Positions 11,009 to 22,556 of a stretch of 64,000 nt of DNA are shown one piece after another (position 1 is the first letter of the stretch; every line of letters begins with the position of its first letter). The translations under genes were made by a program, and so were the position numbers. Source of the DNA: Trichomonas vaginalis G3 (taxonomy: Eukaryota; Parabasalia; Trichomonadida; Trichomonadidae). The DNA lies in the NCBI RefSeq assembly GCF_026262505.1, contig NC_067205.1, forward strand, positions 5,394,001-5,458,000. The letters are read 5' to 3'. The notes under the pieces are model-generated. The model ran no database searches. It was given only the letters and a program-made list of their open reading frames with translations, and was not told where the DNA came from.

Positions 11009-11301
11009 TTTTATTAATTAAATTAGATATGGAAATGTTAAATTGTAATAAATAGAAATAAATTGTGCATAAAACAAGTAAATTAATCTATATATAAGTT
11101 GAAGGTCTGAGATTTAGTGGGAAATTACTAAAAGACATGTGATCTGATAATCATAAAAAACCACTTTTATGGATAAAAATTGTACTGTCGCTAAGACTTT
11201 TTGCTATTTGATTTGAGCTTTTCTAGAATAGTGTTAGAATTACTGTTCGATTATTTACAATGTAACAAAGAAAAACCCTTAATTCATGTTATTTTTTTTA
11301 A

Positions 11302-13096
11302 GGGTCCACTGTAAAAATTGAAAGTCTCTCAAAATTGAGAGGCGATTTGCAAATAATCGTTATCGTTATTTTTTCGAAAATCCACTTTTCCTAGTGTTCT
11401 GATTAATATTATGTGAATACAACAATGAAGCATATGTTTGAATAAGATGGTAAAGAGGTAGGGCAACGATAGAAAATTTTTGGAAAAAAAGTTCGGAGAT
11501 CTTAAACGTATCATATTCCCTGCATGGTTTGGTATCTTCCGCCATGCGTTGTACCAAACATATTGACACTTTCCAATAATTAATTTATGGTATGAGTCAC
11601 AGAGTTAGATTATAAAAAGAAAGTAAATAATTGCAATTAGAAATCATATATGTCGGAAATCAAATGTTGATGAGCAGAAACCTTTTACTCATCATAAAAG
11701 AGATAAATCACTAAAGATTTGTATACATTAAAATTTGATATTTGGTGCTCGAAAACTGTCTTATGGGACTCCTCCAAAATGAACCAATCTATCGCTGAGG
11801 ACCAAATTAGATGATGTGGATGGTGTATTCTCTAATTCTAACTTAGGAAGAATGGGAACAAAACGAATGACGACAACAACATGTCAAACATAGATTAAAT
11901 ATCTATGAATCAATAAAGTATACGTGCATTGAAGGTGATAACGATCACTTGAGGCTTATAACTCTTTGACTAAATTATGCAATAATTAAATATAATCATT
12001 TTTATATTTTTATACTGATAGTAATTAATATACTATCCTGCTTAATAAATGGTATGATCAAATTTGTTTGAAAATTTAATTATGTATATGAAACTATGTC
12101 TTCTATATAAAAATCAAAATTTTCGGACGAACCTAGATATCTGATGGTAATATATTCTATCACTTCAAATCTCATAAAAATTGCAAAATCAGTGAGTTTT
12201 ATAAGAACATGATTTTTTCGAATTTTTTCGCTTTTGGATGCGTGTTTTGAAAAATAGATATTTTCGAATTTTAATTTTATCTTAAGTATAAGTTTTATAT
12301 TAGGAATTTTTTTGACCTATTTCCAATCATTAATTCCAATGTTTTTCAAGGAATTTAATTGAGAAGAAATTAGGAATTTCGCTTTAATGTCATTACAAAC
12401 TAATATTATGATGCATAATATATATATTTATTGAGGCTAATGCCGGGATATCTTGCATTTAAAAAAAATTCAAAGAATTGACAATTGGATAGCACAAATT
12501 TAATTCCCTGGACAAAGTATTATTGTTTATATATTCAAACCATTATCCTTAGTTTAGATATGTTGGCCAAAAATTTTCGTGTTATTTTTTGTGTTTAAGC
12601 ATAAATTATGTATTTACTTATGAAAAATAAGCATTTTATTCATTATCATAAATATATACCATAACAATTGATAAAATTTTTTTTAAAAAAATTGTGTATT
12701 TTAGTGGGTATTATTCTGGATAATGCCAATTTTTACAAGATTTAATATTAACCATATCAATAGCCGACTCAATGTAAAAATTTAGATATTATTTTTTCAT
12801 TAATCAAACTTTGATAAATTTTAGTATAATGAACGATTTTGTTTCGTGTATGATACAGAAATGAAAAGCTTAATTAATATCATTTTGCATTTTTTAAAGG
12901 ATGTTAGAGTACATCTACATTAAAAAATCAGATTTGAACTGCGATACTGCATCAAATTGATGCATATCTGATAAGGATCTCAAAAGAGTAAAGTTAATTT
13001 TTTTGTGTTTTTTTAAGTTTTGGGCCTTAGTAAAACACCATCTCGAGCAATATTTTTGGGACGACGATAGACCTTATTTGGCCTTACAGTGGACCC
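11302..13096. mobile_element. TTAA-flanked non-autonomous transposon with GGGTCCAC ends
   Basis: The ends are a 13-bp perfect inverted repeat, GGGTCCACTGTAA (11302-11314) and its complement (13084-13096), each bordered by TTAA (11298-11301 and 13097-13100). TTAA duplications are typical of piggyBac-like and Kolobok elements. No transposase frame is present. A shortened hAT-like copy (11454-12142) is nested in it, so about 1.1 kb is its own sequence. An inverted repeat, CTCTCAAaaTTGAGAG, near its left end is shared with the other TTAA element (24472-25509). Confidence 0.75.
11454..12142. mobile_element. shortened hAT-like copy nested in the TTAA element
   Basis: This piece repeats the first 684 bp of the element at 2690-6088 almost exactly (about two differences) and then stops. 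It starts with the same AGAGGTAGGGCAACGAT end but lacks the right-hand inverted end. It is still flanked by an 8-bp direct duplication, GATGGTAA, at 11446-11453 and 12143-12150, with only a few extra bases (ending TCT, like the canonical end) before the second copy. A deletion made by incomplete gap repair after excision would give this structure. Confidence 0.75.
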
Positions 13097-13210
13097 TTAA
13101 AATGAGATCAAAAAATTAATGAAATTATTTGAAAATAATGTCGATAAAAATTTTTGAAATTATCAATATATAATATAATAGATATTTGAAGAGACATAAT
13201 TATTTATTTC

Positions 13211-14854
13211 AAAGGTAGGTCCACAAAATCGTAACGATGCTTTCTTGATTTTGGTAATGGATTTAGACTATGTAGGTACTCAATGACTAATAGACGAAGA
13301 ATGGAAGAAAACTGCAAGAGCGATTTCGAGGAAATATTATTAAAATTAACATTCGATTCTTTGACCTGCAAATAAACATATTTGTACTATTAATCGGTTT
13401 TACAGAATAGATCTTGCGTTATTGTATGTTTTGAAAAAGTATCTAGAATTTTTCCTGAGATACTCATTTTGCGATATAAAATGATATACCATCTACTAGA
13501 TATTTGTGTATTGCTTCCCATATGTGGCTAGTAACTACCGAAATTGTAGTTTCAGGAAATTTGAATATATTTGGAATCCTAAGAAAGACATTATAATATT
13601 GAGCGTCTCCTATTTCAATATATCATATTGATGAAAATATAAATTCATGTAATCTGTCCTTAAATATGCTATCTAAACCTGTGATAGAAACTCAATTTCA
13701 CCATAAAATCTGAGAAAATTCCAAACTATGAAATAAAACGAACATATTCACATATGAGATAACAACCATCTATATTAGGTTTCTCAATTCTTCATTTAAA
13801 ATTCCAAAAAAAATTCAAAAATTTGAAAATCAAGAGAAGAAATACGAAATTTATATGAAAATTTGCAAAATGAAAAAATTTTGGAATTCTAAACATTATT
13901 TATTTTTGATGCTTGTTCCAAGATTTGTCTTTTTTCCCATATCTGATATGAATATTTTGGATTATTATTATAATTTATTTTTATTGACATATTTCATGAT
14001 ATTCATATAATGGGTTGTTTTAGGGAATGAATAAGAATATATTTATTTAAAAAAAGAGAAAAGGTATTAGTATAAATTTTTATTTGAGTGTATTTAAAAG
14101 GTTTTACTTCAAAAACTTTATGTAGTTTGCTTTTGTAAGCAACATGAAACAAAATCTTCAAGTTATTTGCTGCAATTCGGGGATTAAGCGTGAATTTTTG
14201 TCGTATATTAGTTATAAATTAGTTTTTAGTAGATAAATTCTTCATGTTCCCGTTTGTATCTCATTTTGTTCTTGCTTTATTGATGAAATTTCAATTTGTT
14301 GAGTGAATATCGACAAATTTGTTAATTCTTGTTTTAAGCGCAGCGGTTATATTTAGAGTCTATTAATTATATCTAGACTTTCAGTATTTTGTATTATTTT
14401 TATGGTTTTAAGTAACGCATGTATGTAAAATGACTTTTTCGCGAAAACGGTCTTGCAGATTTTTATGAGAGTAAGATATCAATATATACAACAATTGAGG
14501 ATTAATCTTATTGCAGTGGCTTACGATTTTCATCGTTCAAAGTATCGGGGCAGATTATTAAATTTTAAGCTATACAATTTCCTTTGTAGAGCTTTATATT
14601 TTGAAAGAAGAGAACGATTGGATATATTCTTATTAAGTATAAATGACATCGATTTTAAATTGAATATATGTCAACATTGTTTCTGACATTAATGTAAATA
14701 CAAAGTACTAAACTACTATGCATGAAGAAAACTTCAATTTCTCTCCATAATTAAGAGAAGTTTGGAGTTTTATTACTGTGAAAAATCCTCTTGAAGTTGT
14801 TCATGAGAATTTTTTTCACTTGCGAAATAACGTATTTTTTGTGGACCTACCTTT
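13211..14854. mobile_element. 1.64 kb transposon-like element with 18-bp inverted ends
   Basis: AAAGGTAGGTCCACAAAA at 13211-13228 is matched by its perfect complement at 14837-14854. The interior is AT-rich, with no convincing coding frame; the longest, 77 codons at 14453-14686, matches nothing I recognise. No clean target duplication could be set, although TTTATTTCA-like sequence borders both ends. Its superfamily is unknown. Confidence 0.6.
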
Positions 14855-17065
14855 TTTATTTCACGTTTTTCTTTGATTATTTCAGATTTTTAATATCATC
14901 TTGATATAAGGACTTCATTAGTTTCTTTTTATGTTTATAGTTGATTCTACAAAGTGGTTATTGTATTTAAACATAGCATAAAATTACCAAAATAATTGTT
15001 CAAATTTATTTAATATTTTTTAGTTCATTTTATTTTGGCATTTGAAATAGAACTTAATAATATGTCAATGTCAACCATTATTTCAAAATTGTTTTCGAGA
15101 TTTAAAATCATCGTGATTTCGACTATTTAATAAGTCCATATAAATGGCTCCAAATATGAATTCTAGAAATTCAAAAATGAAACACTGAGAATGACCATTG
15201 TGAAAAAAAAGTAAAAACGGTTTTATGAAATAAATTTTTGATATTTAGGTATCCTCTCGTTACTATAAGCTAGGGCTGTACAAGATTTAAAAAAACATTG
15301 CCGGGTTACCGTAGAGGCCTAAAAAAATCGCGCCTCGGCGGCAAGCCGCCTCGGCATTAAGAATGCGCATCTAAATTTTTATATGTCCTTCTTTCTTTTA
15401 TTTTTCCCTTCCCTTTCTTTTCTTTTTCTTTTTTTTCCCTCCTCTTGCTCTCATTTACCTTTTTTTTCCTTTTCTCATCATTTTTCAAAATTTTAAATTT
15501 TTATCAAAAATCTTGCCTATAAAAGCAGACTATGGAACCTTTTAATGCCTCTTAATCAATATTATACAGCATAAAGCATATTAAATGAAAGTAATTACGT
15601 ATAAATTTATTTTATTATCTTATTTATTAATTCTTTAGCATGTATTGTTTAATATTAACTTTTCTGTACATTAAATATGATATCTCCAAAGTATGAATGC
15701 CTTGTAACGAAACGAAAACTTAATTTTATGTTGAATATTTGTCACAAACATTAGATTATTAAAATATATGTTGGATATCCCTTAGTATGAGACTTCATGA
15801 CTCTTGTAGTCTAACGTGAGCTTTGGATTGCAAGCTCTGTGGTTAACGAACATAAATTAATTGTAAAGTTTTCAAAATTTTTCATCGTTTCTATCAGCAT
15901 CTATTTTTCCTTTAAAATAATATATTTGTATGAATACAATATTTAGTAATTTTTTTATTTCCCATAATTTCATTCAAAATTTCAGAAAAAATTAATTTCT
16001 ATTCAATATTATTTCAGCTTCAAAACACTTCATTCTTATAGATGTTGATTCACTAAAGTGTGATACTCAATGTCTTATTTCAATGAAAATTGTTCTGCAA
16101 ATTTATTTCACTTTTGACCTCACTTTTTCCGTAATTCAATTTTTTACTTTTAATATTTTAGATCTTCATAATATCATTTGAAAAATTAACCATATAAAAA
16201 ATCAAGTTAACAATTCACTTTTTCCGTAATTCAAAAATCAAAAATATAAATAATATATCTTTTTATCAAATATTATTATTATATTCTATGAAAAATGAGG
16301 TCCGGAAATTTTGCGGATTCCCGTAACTCAATTTTACGGAAAAAGTGCAGTAAACTATTCAAAATACGGAAAAATTGGTGTAAACTAATGATTTTACGGT
16401 AAAATCACGGAAAGTCCCGGAAGAATATATGTGCCTATATGAAATTATACAAAAATGAATCAAACGCATTTTAAAAGATTGTTCTTGTATTATAAATGCT
16501 ATTCGCAGATTTATTAGTTGAAGAAAATTACCAAATTTTTGCCGATTTACAAAAAATGATTTACAAAGCATATTTTTATAAGGCTTTAAAAATCTTTAAA
16601 ATGTGACCGGTGACGGAAATCCATGGTAACCAACCGCGGTTCCCGTTTGGAATGCCATACTATAAGCATATCTAAAACTTAAGAAAACTTCGCAAGTTCA
16701 GAATTTTTGTGAGAGAATATTTTTTGACAAAATTCTTTATATCGTTTTATCCTCCAAATTGACTTATTCTTGACATTTATAATAAATGGCATTTAAATAG
16801 CTGCCATTGTGGTTTTGGATAATAATTTGAAAGGAAAAATCAAATTTTATAAGGTGATAATATATTGTTTATGATTTATAATTCTATTTTTCTCCTCGAA
16901 AAGAATAATTCAATTAGATTTATTCAATATCAAACAATTTCAATTATTATCAAGAATTCATTTATATTCATATACACTATAACCATTCTACAAATTTCTG
17001 TGAGATTCAATTCCCACGGTAGAGACTCTCAAAATTTTGTCTGAAAAGAATATTTTTCAATTCCA
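14855..17065. other. gene-free AT-rich region
   Basis: About 2.2 kb without a convincing gene. A GC-rich island at about 15299-15356 contains the hairpin GGCGGCaaGCCGCC (15337-15350), odd in such AT-rich DNA. Pyrimidine-rich sequence follows at 15380-15480. A cluster of CACTTTTTCCGTAA-type strings lies at 16121-16400. The surface-protein promoter should lie in the last few hundred bases. Confidence 0.5.
16121..16400. repeat. cluster of direct and inverted CTTTTTCCGTAA strings
   Basis: CACTTTTTCCGTAATTCA occurs at 16121-16138 and again from 16216. The inverted form TTACGGAAAAAGTG lies at 16334-16347, with partial copies (TACGGAAAAATTG, TTTTACGGTAAAATC) up to about 16400. This may be the subterminal part of another non-autonomous element, but I could not set its ends. 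Confidence 0.4.
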
Positions 17066-18790
17066 ATGTTTCTCTTTTCTCTCCTAATTTTATCCAAACA
17101 GGTTTCCACACATAACTATAGAGAACAGCTTGGAAATGGAAATTTTGATTTTGTTGATGTTGTTTTCGATGACATCACATCAAGTGCAGATGGTGGTGCG
17201 TTATTTTTCTCTGGAAGCTCAGGATCCTTAAAAATGACTCGTATTGAATTCAAGAATGTACAAAATGGTAATGCGGGTGGCACAATTTACATTAATACAG
17301 GAAATTCATTCCCTTCAACATTCAATTCTGTTTGCGTTTATAACTGCCGAACTTCTAACAATGGCAACTTTGGAATTTTCCAAATGAAATCAGATGATTC
17401 CCTCCAGTTCTACCTTTTGACCATTGCAAGCATTCCTCAAACGGGTTATGGTACATATAACTCCCAAGAAATACAAGTACAGAACTTCACAAACATAAAC
17501 ATCTCTAAAGTCATCCAGAACAGCGGTGCAGTTTTCCAAAGCTCTACAAAATTTAATTTCAAATATGCAAACTTTGAGTTTTGCCAGAAGTCATTGTTTA
17601 ACGGTATGAGTTCGAGCAGATTCGAATACTGTGACTTCAACAGAAACCAATACTCATCAACCACGAACATGATTCAAACAGGAAGCAGCATTTACATGCA
17701 ATGGTGCTTCTTCTTATTGAACACTAACGCCCAACTTACACTCAATGGCAGCCCAACAATCATTAGAGACTGCTATTTTGATACTTATTCAGTTATTGCT
17801 CCAAATCTTCAGAAGACACGTGTAGGAACATCGACCACAGTATATCCTACAAACTTCGATATCTTGAACCTTTATATCTGCTACAACTTACTTCCATATA
17901 CCGGAACAATGTCATATTTGGTCGATGAAACACCATTTATGACTATGCAGGAAACACCAGTTGTTACACCATACATCACTGCAGAACAGACACCAGTAAC
18001 AACACCATTTAAAACAGCTTTTAATACTCCATTTAATACTGCACATAATACTCCATTTAATACAGCTGCTTCTACACCTCATTTGACAGCCAAAGAGACA
18101 CCGTTCAATACTCCATATTTAACTGCCAAAGAAACTCCATTTAATACTCCATATTTAACTGCTAAAGAAACTCCATTTAATACTCCATATAAAACAGCAC
18201 ATAAAACTAATGGAGAAACACCAGCAGGAACACCACATATAACTCCAAGAGCATCCCCTCTTACACCAGAGCCAACTCCAGAACCAACACCAGTGAGAAC
18301 ATTTGAAATGACACCAGTTCCTTCAGAATCAATTCCTGAATCAGTTCCAACAGAAGAAACAACACCAACACCAACAAAGAGTCCTAATGCAGGTGGTACA
18401 GATAATAACCAGGAAGGTAGCGGCTCAAATAAAGCAGGTTTACCACCTTTGTCATGGATCGGAATTGCAGCTTTGATTGCAGCAGTTGTTGGTGCAGTCA
18501 TATTCGCTATTATATACTTCGTCAGGAAGCCAAGAATATTCGCAAAGAAGGTCGAAGCTCTTCCTGAAGGTTCAGATGTTCAATCTGATAACACCGATGA
18601 TATGAATGATTTGTATAATGGAAATGAAAATAAGAATGAGAATGAACAAGAGGTTAGAGATATGATGAATCCTGATAATTATCAAGATATTAACCTCGTT
18701 CAAGATAATATTAACCCTACAGATAACAATGACGATGTTTTACTTCCTAACCCTGATTTAGGAAGTGATGGAAATGTATTAATTCAGTAA
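17066..18790 (+). CDS. type I surface protein: beta-helix ectodomain, TP-rich stalk, one membrane segment
   Basis: A 574-residue membrane protein starting at ATG 17066. Residues 1-15 are a signal peptide (MFLFSLLILSKQVST). Residues 20-280 have short F/Y/N-rich strands, GG turns and regularly spaced cysteines, as in the right-handed beta helices of the Pmp-like surface proteins of trichomonads. Residues about 286-445 form a stalk of 10-14-residue repeats of the type ETPFNTPYLTAK, then TPEPTPEPTP, probably heavily glycosylated. One membrane segment follows (about 461-487, GIAALIAAVVGAVIFAIIYF), then a basic stop-transfer RKPR and an acidic, asparagine-rich cytosolic tail of about 85 residues. 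Probably an adhesion or host-contact protein (inference). The stop reads TAAATG, so it overlaps the UAAA poly(A) signal used in trichomonads. Confidence 0.85.
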   Translation: MFLFSLLILSKQVSTHNYREQLGNGNFDFVDVVFDDITSSADGGALFFSGSSGSLKMTRIEFKNVQNGNAGGTIYINTGNSFPSTFNSVCVYNCRTSNNGNFGIFQMKSDDSLQFYLLTIASIPQTGYGTYNSQEIQVQNFTNINISKVIQNSGAVFQSSTKFNFKYANFEFCQKSLFNGMSSSRFEYCDFNRNQYSSTTNMIQTGSSIYMQWCFFLLNTNAQLTLNGSPTIIRDCYFDTYSVIAPNLQKTRVGTSTTVYPTNFDILNLYICYNLLPYTGTMSYLVDETPFMTMQETPVVTPYITAEQTPVTTPFKTAFNTPFNTAHNTPFNTAASTPHLTAKETPFNTPYLTAKETPFNTPYLTAKETPFNTPYKTAHKTNGETPAGTPHITPRASPLTPEPTPEPTPVRTFEMTPVPSESIPESVPTEETTPTPTKSPNAGGTDNNQEGSGSNKAGLPPLSWIGIAALIAAVVGAVIFAIIYFVRKPRIFAKKVEALPEGSDVQSDNTDDMNDLYNGNENKNENEQEVRDMMNPDNYQDINLVQDNINPTDNNDDVLLPNPDLGSDGNVLIQ

Positions 18791-20529
18791 ATGTTATGTA
18801 TGATATCTTTTTGAAAAAATGATTCTTAATTTTTTTGTATTAAATTTAAAATTTCATGCTATGCTGGCATACACAATAAATATGTGTTGCATATGATTTA
18901 ACGAATAGGAAAATAAAATTTATCATAACAATAATGAATATGAGGATAGATAGATTTCATTTTTTCAATGGGTATCTTCAATTAGATATAAACAATAAAA
19001 AATATTAGGCGCGTGCGTTTGAAAAGTAACCCGTATGTGAAGAAAAATAAATTAATTATGAAAAAATCGAATTAAAATAATCTAATCAAATATTAATAGA
19101 CCGAAAAGAATTAAAGGAGATTAGGTGGCCTTTATTTGAAAGAATAATTGAATATTTGAATTTTTTGAATGCAGAACTGAAACTTAAATCCTCAATAAGA
19201 GTTTTTTTCGAACTTAACAATAAGCAGAGATGCAGAATTTGTGGTCGAAAGAGCGACCAATCATTTGAAAAAGTTTTTAACCTAAATAAAAAATGATAGA
19301 TATCAAAGTTTTCAATAACAAATGAATAAAATTTATCCGAAACCGGTATTTATTTTCAGAGAATTATTTGATTGAATTTTTGAGAATACATATTGAAAAC
19401 TTTGTGAATCGTTAGTACATTTGGGAATTTTGGATTTAGACCTTTTTCTTTTTAGGGAATTTTTGCAATTGCTTTCAAATCGCATGGAAAATGCATTCCA
19501 AGGAACTTCATCAAGAAAACTTTTGGATTTTCGCAAAAATATATATTTTTTTAATATTTTTAGAAAAATATTTTATCACAGATCACAATTAATTGATTGA
19601 GAATTGATTAGAAAGAAAATCAATTCATATCAAACGATATATTACACAAATATTTTTTTTAAAATTCAAAGACAAATGGACTGAATTGAACAAACATATT
19701 TCTAGAATATACGGAGAATATTGAACAATCATTTATTAATTACAGACCCAGAAAATTACAAATTTCAAAAAAAAAAATAATGAAAAGAACAAATGTATAA
19801 TATTTATCATCCACCATGAATAACTGTAGTCATTTTGATTTAATTTTTCCAAAAATTAATTTTTTGGAATGAATTGATTAGAACTTTAAATAGGACACGG
19901 TTTTTCATATTACCAACAAATATCCTCGATGGAAATATCCATAATATGAGTTATTTATAATGATTTCCTGTACATCCTTTTTAGAAATTCCCTATAATAT
20001 ATATCCAGCTTCTCCGCATAATATATTCGAGATTTCAATTGTTTTCTGCGATGAAATCTTCATTTGATTTGAATTTCACATAATTATTTTAATTGCAGCA
20101 AAACAATTTGAACCAACATAATACCTTACATCTCTGTGCATATTATATCTGTTTTATATTAATAGAATCCAATATTTTCATTTTCAAAAAGCTTTTCTTT
20201 CAAGGAAATCCCATCATTTTTCCTAAATATCCTAAATTACATTAAATAACTCTACCTGTAATTACGCCGGTGGGATATGTAATTTGCCTCGATTTTTCAT
20301 AATTTCTGAGTTTACCGAATTTTTGTTAATCAATATTTTTATAATGTACTAGTATTATTGAACAAAATTTAAGAAATAAAATCTCCAATTTTCTGACATT
20401 TTGAATATTTTTGTTTAGTCATCATTCAAAATTGTGAGTCATTTCAAAAGCAAGCATTTCAATAGTCTGACAAGAAGATGTCACTGGCTTAAAAAAGTTA
20501 TTAAAATAAAACCAAATATATAGTATACA
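18791..20529. other. gene-free AT-rich region
   Basis: About 1.7 kb of AT-rich spacer between the surface-protein gene and the hairpin-bearing transposon. Only short open frames are seen. A small palindrome, TCCAAAAATTAATTTTTTGG, lies near 19849. Nothing else could be identified. Confidence 0.5.
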
Positions 20530-20538
20530 ATATATCAT

Positions 20539-22544
20539 AAGGGTTTCGTTTTGCTAAAATTGTCACTTTTATAGCATATTTGTTTTTGGATGTTTTGCGA
20601 AACCAAAAAAAAAAACTATGATATACAATGTGTGTGTAAAGAAAATACTTTATTTACTAGTTAAAAAATCATTTGGTATTGATCAAGTTATTTTTTCTGG
20701 ATAAGATATTATATGGATAATTGGATAGAAAATACAATTATATAATCTTGTACCTGGTTTAATTAAGCTAATTGTCATCAGAAACTTGTAATTTTTATGA
20801 ATTTCAGATTTTCTTTTCATTACTGCTTTTCTTAATAGGTCAAGTTCTTATTTACGTTATAAAGTATGATATTTACAAATATCAAGTTATCGTGTTTTTT
20901 GAGAAATTATGAGAAACAAACAAAAATGAAAAAGATAGGAATAGCAATGAATAGTGATGTGGGTATAGAAAATGTAAGAGATATGAATGCAAAGCAATCA
21001 GTATTTAGGATATTGACCATAGATTTCGAAAAAAAAATGCTGCATATTGAGCGAAAACTATGATTATATTATAAGGCTGTCATTTAAAGCATAATGAAAC
21101 TATTCCCTTTTCATTTTAATCGAATAAGATAGTAAAGATTTTTGAATTAGCTAGAAACTGATGAGATGTTTTCACAAATCAGATTTTGAATCTCTATAAT
21201 GCATAATTCACCCAATATCTCAATTTTGATATTGCGAGATATTTTTGCTATCGGTTTCGCAATTTTGACACAATAGCAAGAGGGTTCTATTGTTGCATGC
21301 TAAGTTCGGTCAACGATAGAAATTGAGTGGAAATTAATCGTCGAGGAAGTACGATTATGTAAAGTAAAAAAATGTTGTGGGATTTTTAATATTATATATT
21401 ATTTTATAATAAAATTTTTTTGAGTCATTTTAAGAAGCACATATAATTTTTTGAATTTAAAAATTAAAGTAGTGTCAAACGAATTTATCACTTAATTTAA
21501 TACTCAGATTTCTTAAAATTAATGAAAAAAAGGTTTTCTGAGAACTTTTGAGAATGGTTTTCAAATCCCATTATTGAAAATATATAGGTATTGTATGAAA
21601 TTCAAACTCTATATTTATTAAAATTCTAAATTTTTAATAAAATAACTTTTCAGAGGAATATGATTTTGAATGGTTGATTAATAAGTATAAAAATGTCTAC
21701 GATTTTAAGGAGGGAATTGTTCCTTATGAGGTATACATCATAACTATATACCTCTAAGGAACAATTCCCTCTTGATAGCTGGGAAACTTTCTCTGAATAA
21801 CTTATCATTTGGAGAAAGTTCCCCAGCTATCTATTAGGAACTAAAGGCTATGAGGCACTAATATATAATCAGTGCCTCATAGCCTTTAGTTTCCTATTAA
21901 AAACGAGAAAACTTGTTCGAAATGATAAACAATTTCGAACAAGTTTTCTCATTTTAAGGAGGGAATTGTTCCTTATGAGGTATATAGTTATGATGTATAC
22001 CTCATAAGGAACAATTCCCTCTTGATATCCTGGATATTTTTGAATATATTTTTTTAATTAAAGTTCTCAAAAGTATTATCAAAAGTGATTTTTTAAAAAT
22101 ATCTCCAATTAATTAACTAATTAAAAGTATTATATTTTTAAAATTAAATAGTTTTTCAATTTTTTGAAGGAATTGAGATACTTCCCACGACAATAAAATT
22201 GAGAGGTTTACATTATGACTGATCTTAGCATGCATCACTATAAGCATTATTATCAACGTAGAATCTGAATATCATATCAGAAAATGTCGCAAATCTGACA
22301 TTTACCCGACCAAATAGCAAAAATAATTGAATACTTTTCGCAAAAACTTTAAAAATCGATAAAAATATGAAATATAGATATTAAAGAGACTTTTTATATA
22401 ATATTCATAAAGATTTTCCAAAAATATGATACCGCAAAATTAAAAAAGTGACGTCTTGAGTGGAGTCAAAGGTCGAAATTGCTAGCTAAATGTTTTTTTA
22501 GCGAAATTGCGTATTGTACGTTTTTTTCGCAAAACGAAACCCTT
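20539..22544. mobile_element. 2.0 kb MULE-like non-autonomous transposon with hairpin array
   Basis: Terminal inverted repeats AAGGGTTTCGTTTTGC (20539-20554) and GCAAAACGAAACCCTT (22529-22544) are flanked by an exact 9-bp direct duplication, ATATATCAT (20530-20538 and 22545-22553). A 9-bp duplication is usual for Mutator-like elements. There is no transposase frame. The centre holds five near-perfect hairpins (21711-22022). The element ends 12 bp from the stop codon of the following minus-strand Myb gene, so it sits in what was that gene's 3' flank. A second copy of its right 174 bp is at 55383-55556. Confidence 0.8.
21711..22022. repeat. tandem array of five hairpins inside the MULE-like element
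   Basis: Five inverted repeats stand almost end to end, with spacers of only a few bases: 21711-21770, 21774-21831, 21835-21897, 21905-21950 and 21957-22022. Stems are 19-27 bp and nearly perfect; loops are about 7-20 nt. The first and last share the stem GGGAATTGTTCCTTATGAGG, and the loop of the last is the reverse complement of the loop of the first. The size and shape recall small-RNA precursors or foldback modules. Confidence 0.85.
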
Positions 22545-22556
22545 ATATATCATGAT

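Noticed and set aside
11329-11569. 61- and 67-codon frames at the left end of the nested hAT-like copy
   Set aside because: They span the element boundary and unrelated flank; a similar frame at 2620-2805 arises the same way from the repeated sequence.
15299-15356. Possible tRNA or structured RNA in a GC-rich island
   Set aside because: It has a GC hairpin but no cloverleaf, anticodon arm or conserved T-loop.
18079-18501. 140-codon frame antisense to the surface-protein stalk
   Set aside because: It is the mirror of a period-multiple-of-three repeat (V-, G- and S-rich) and is fully explained by the surface-protein gene.
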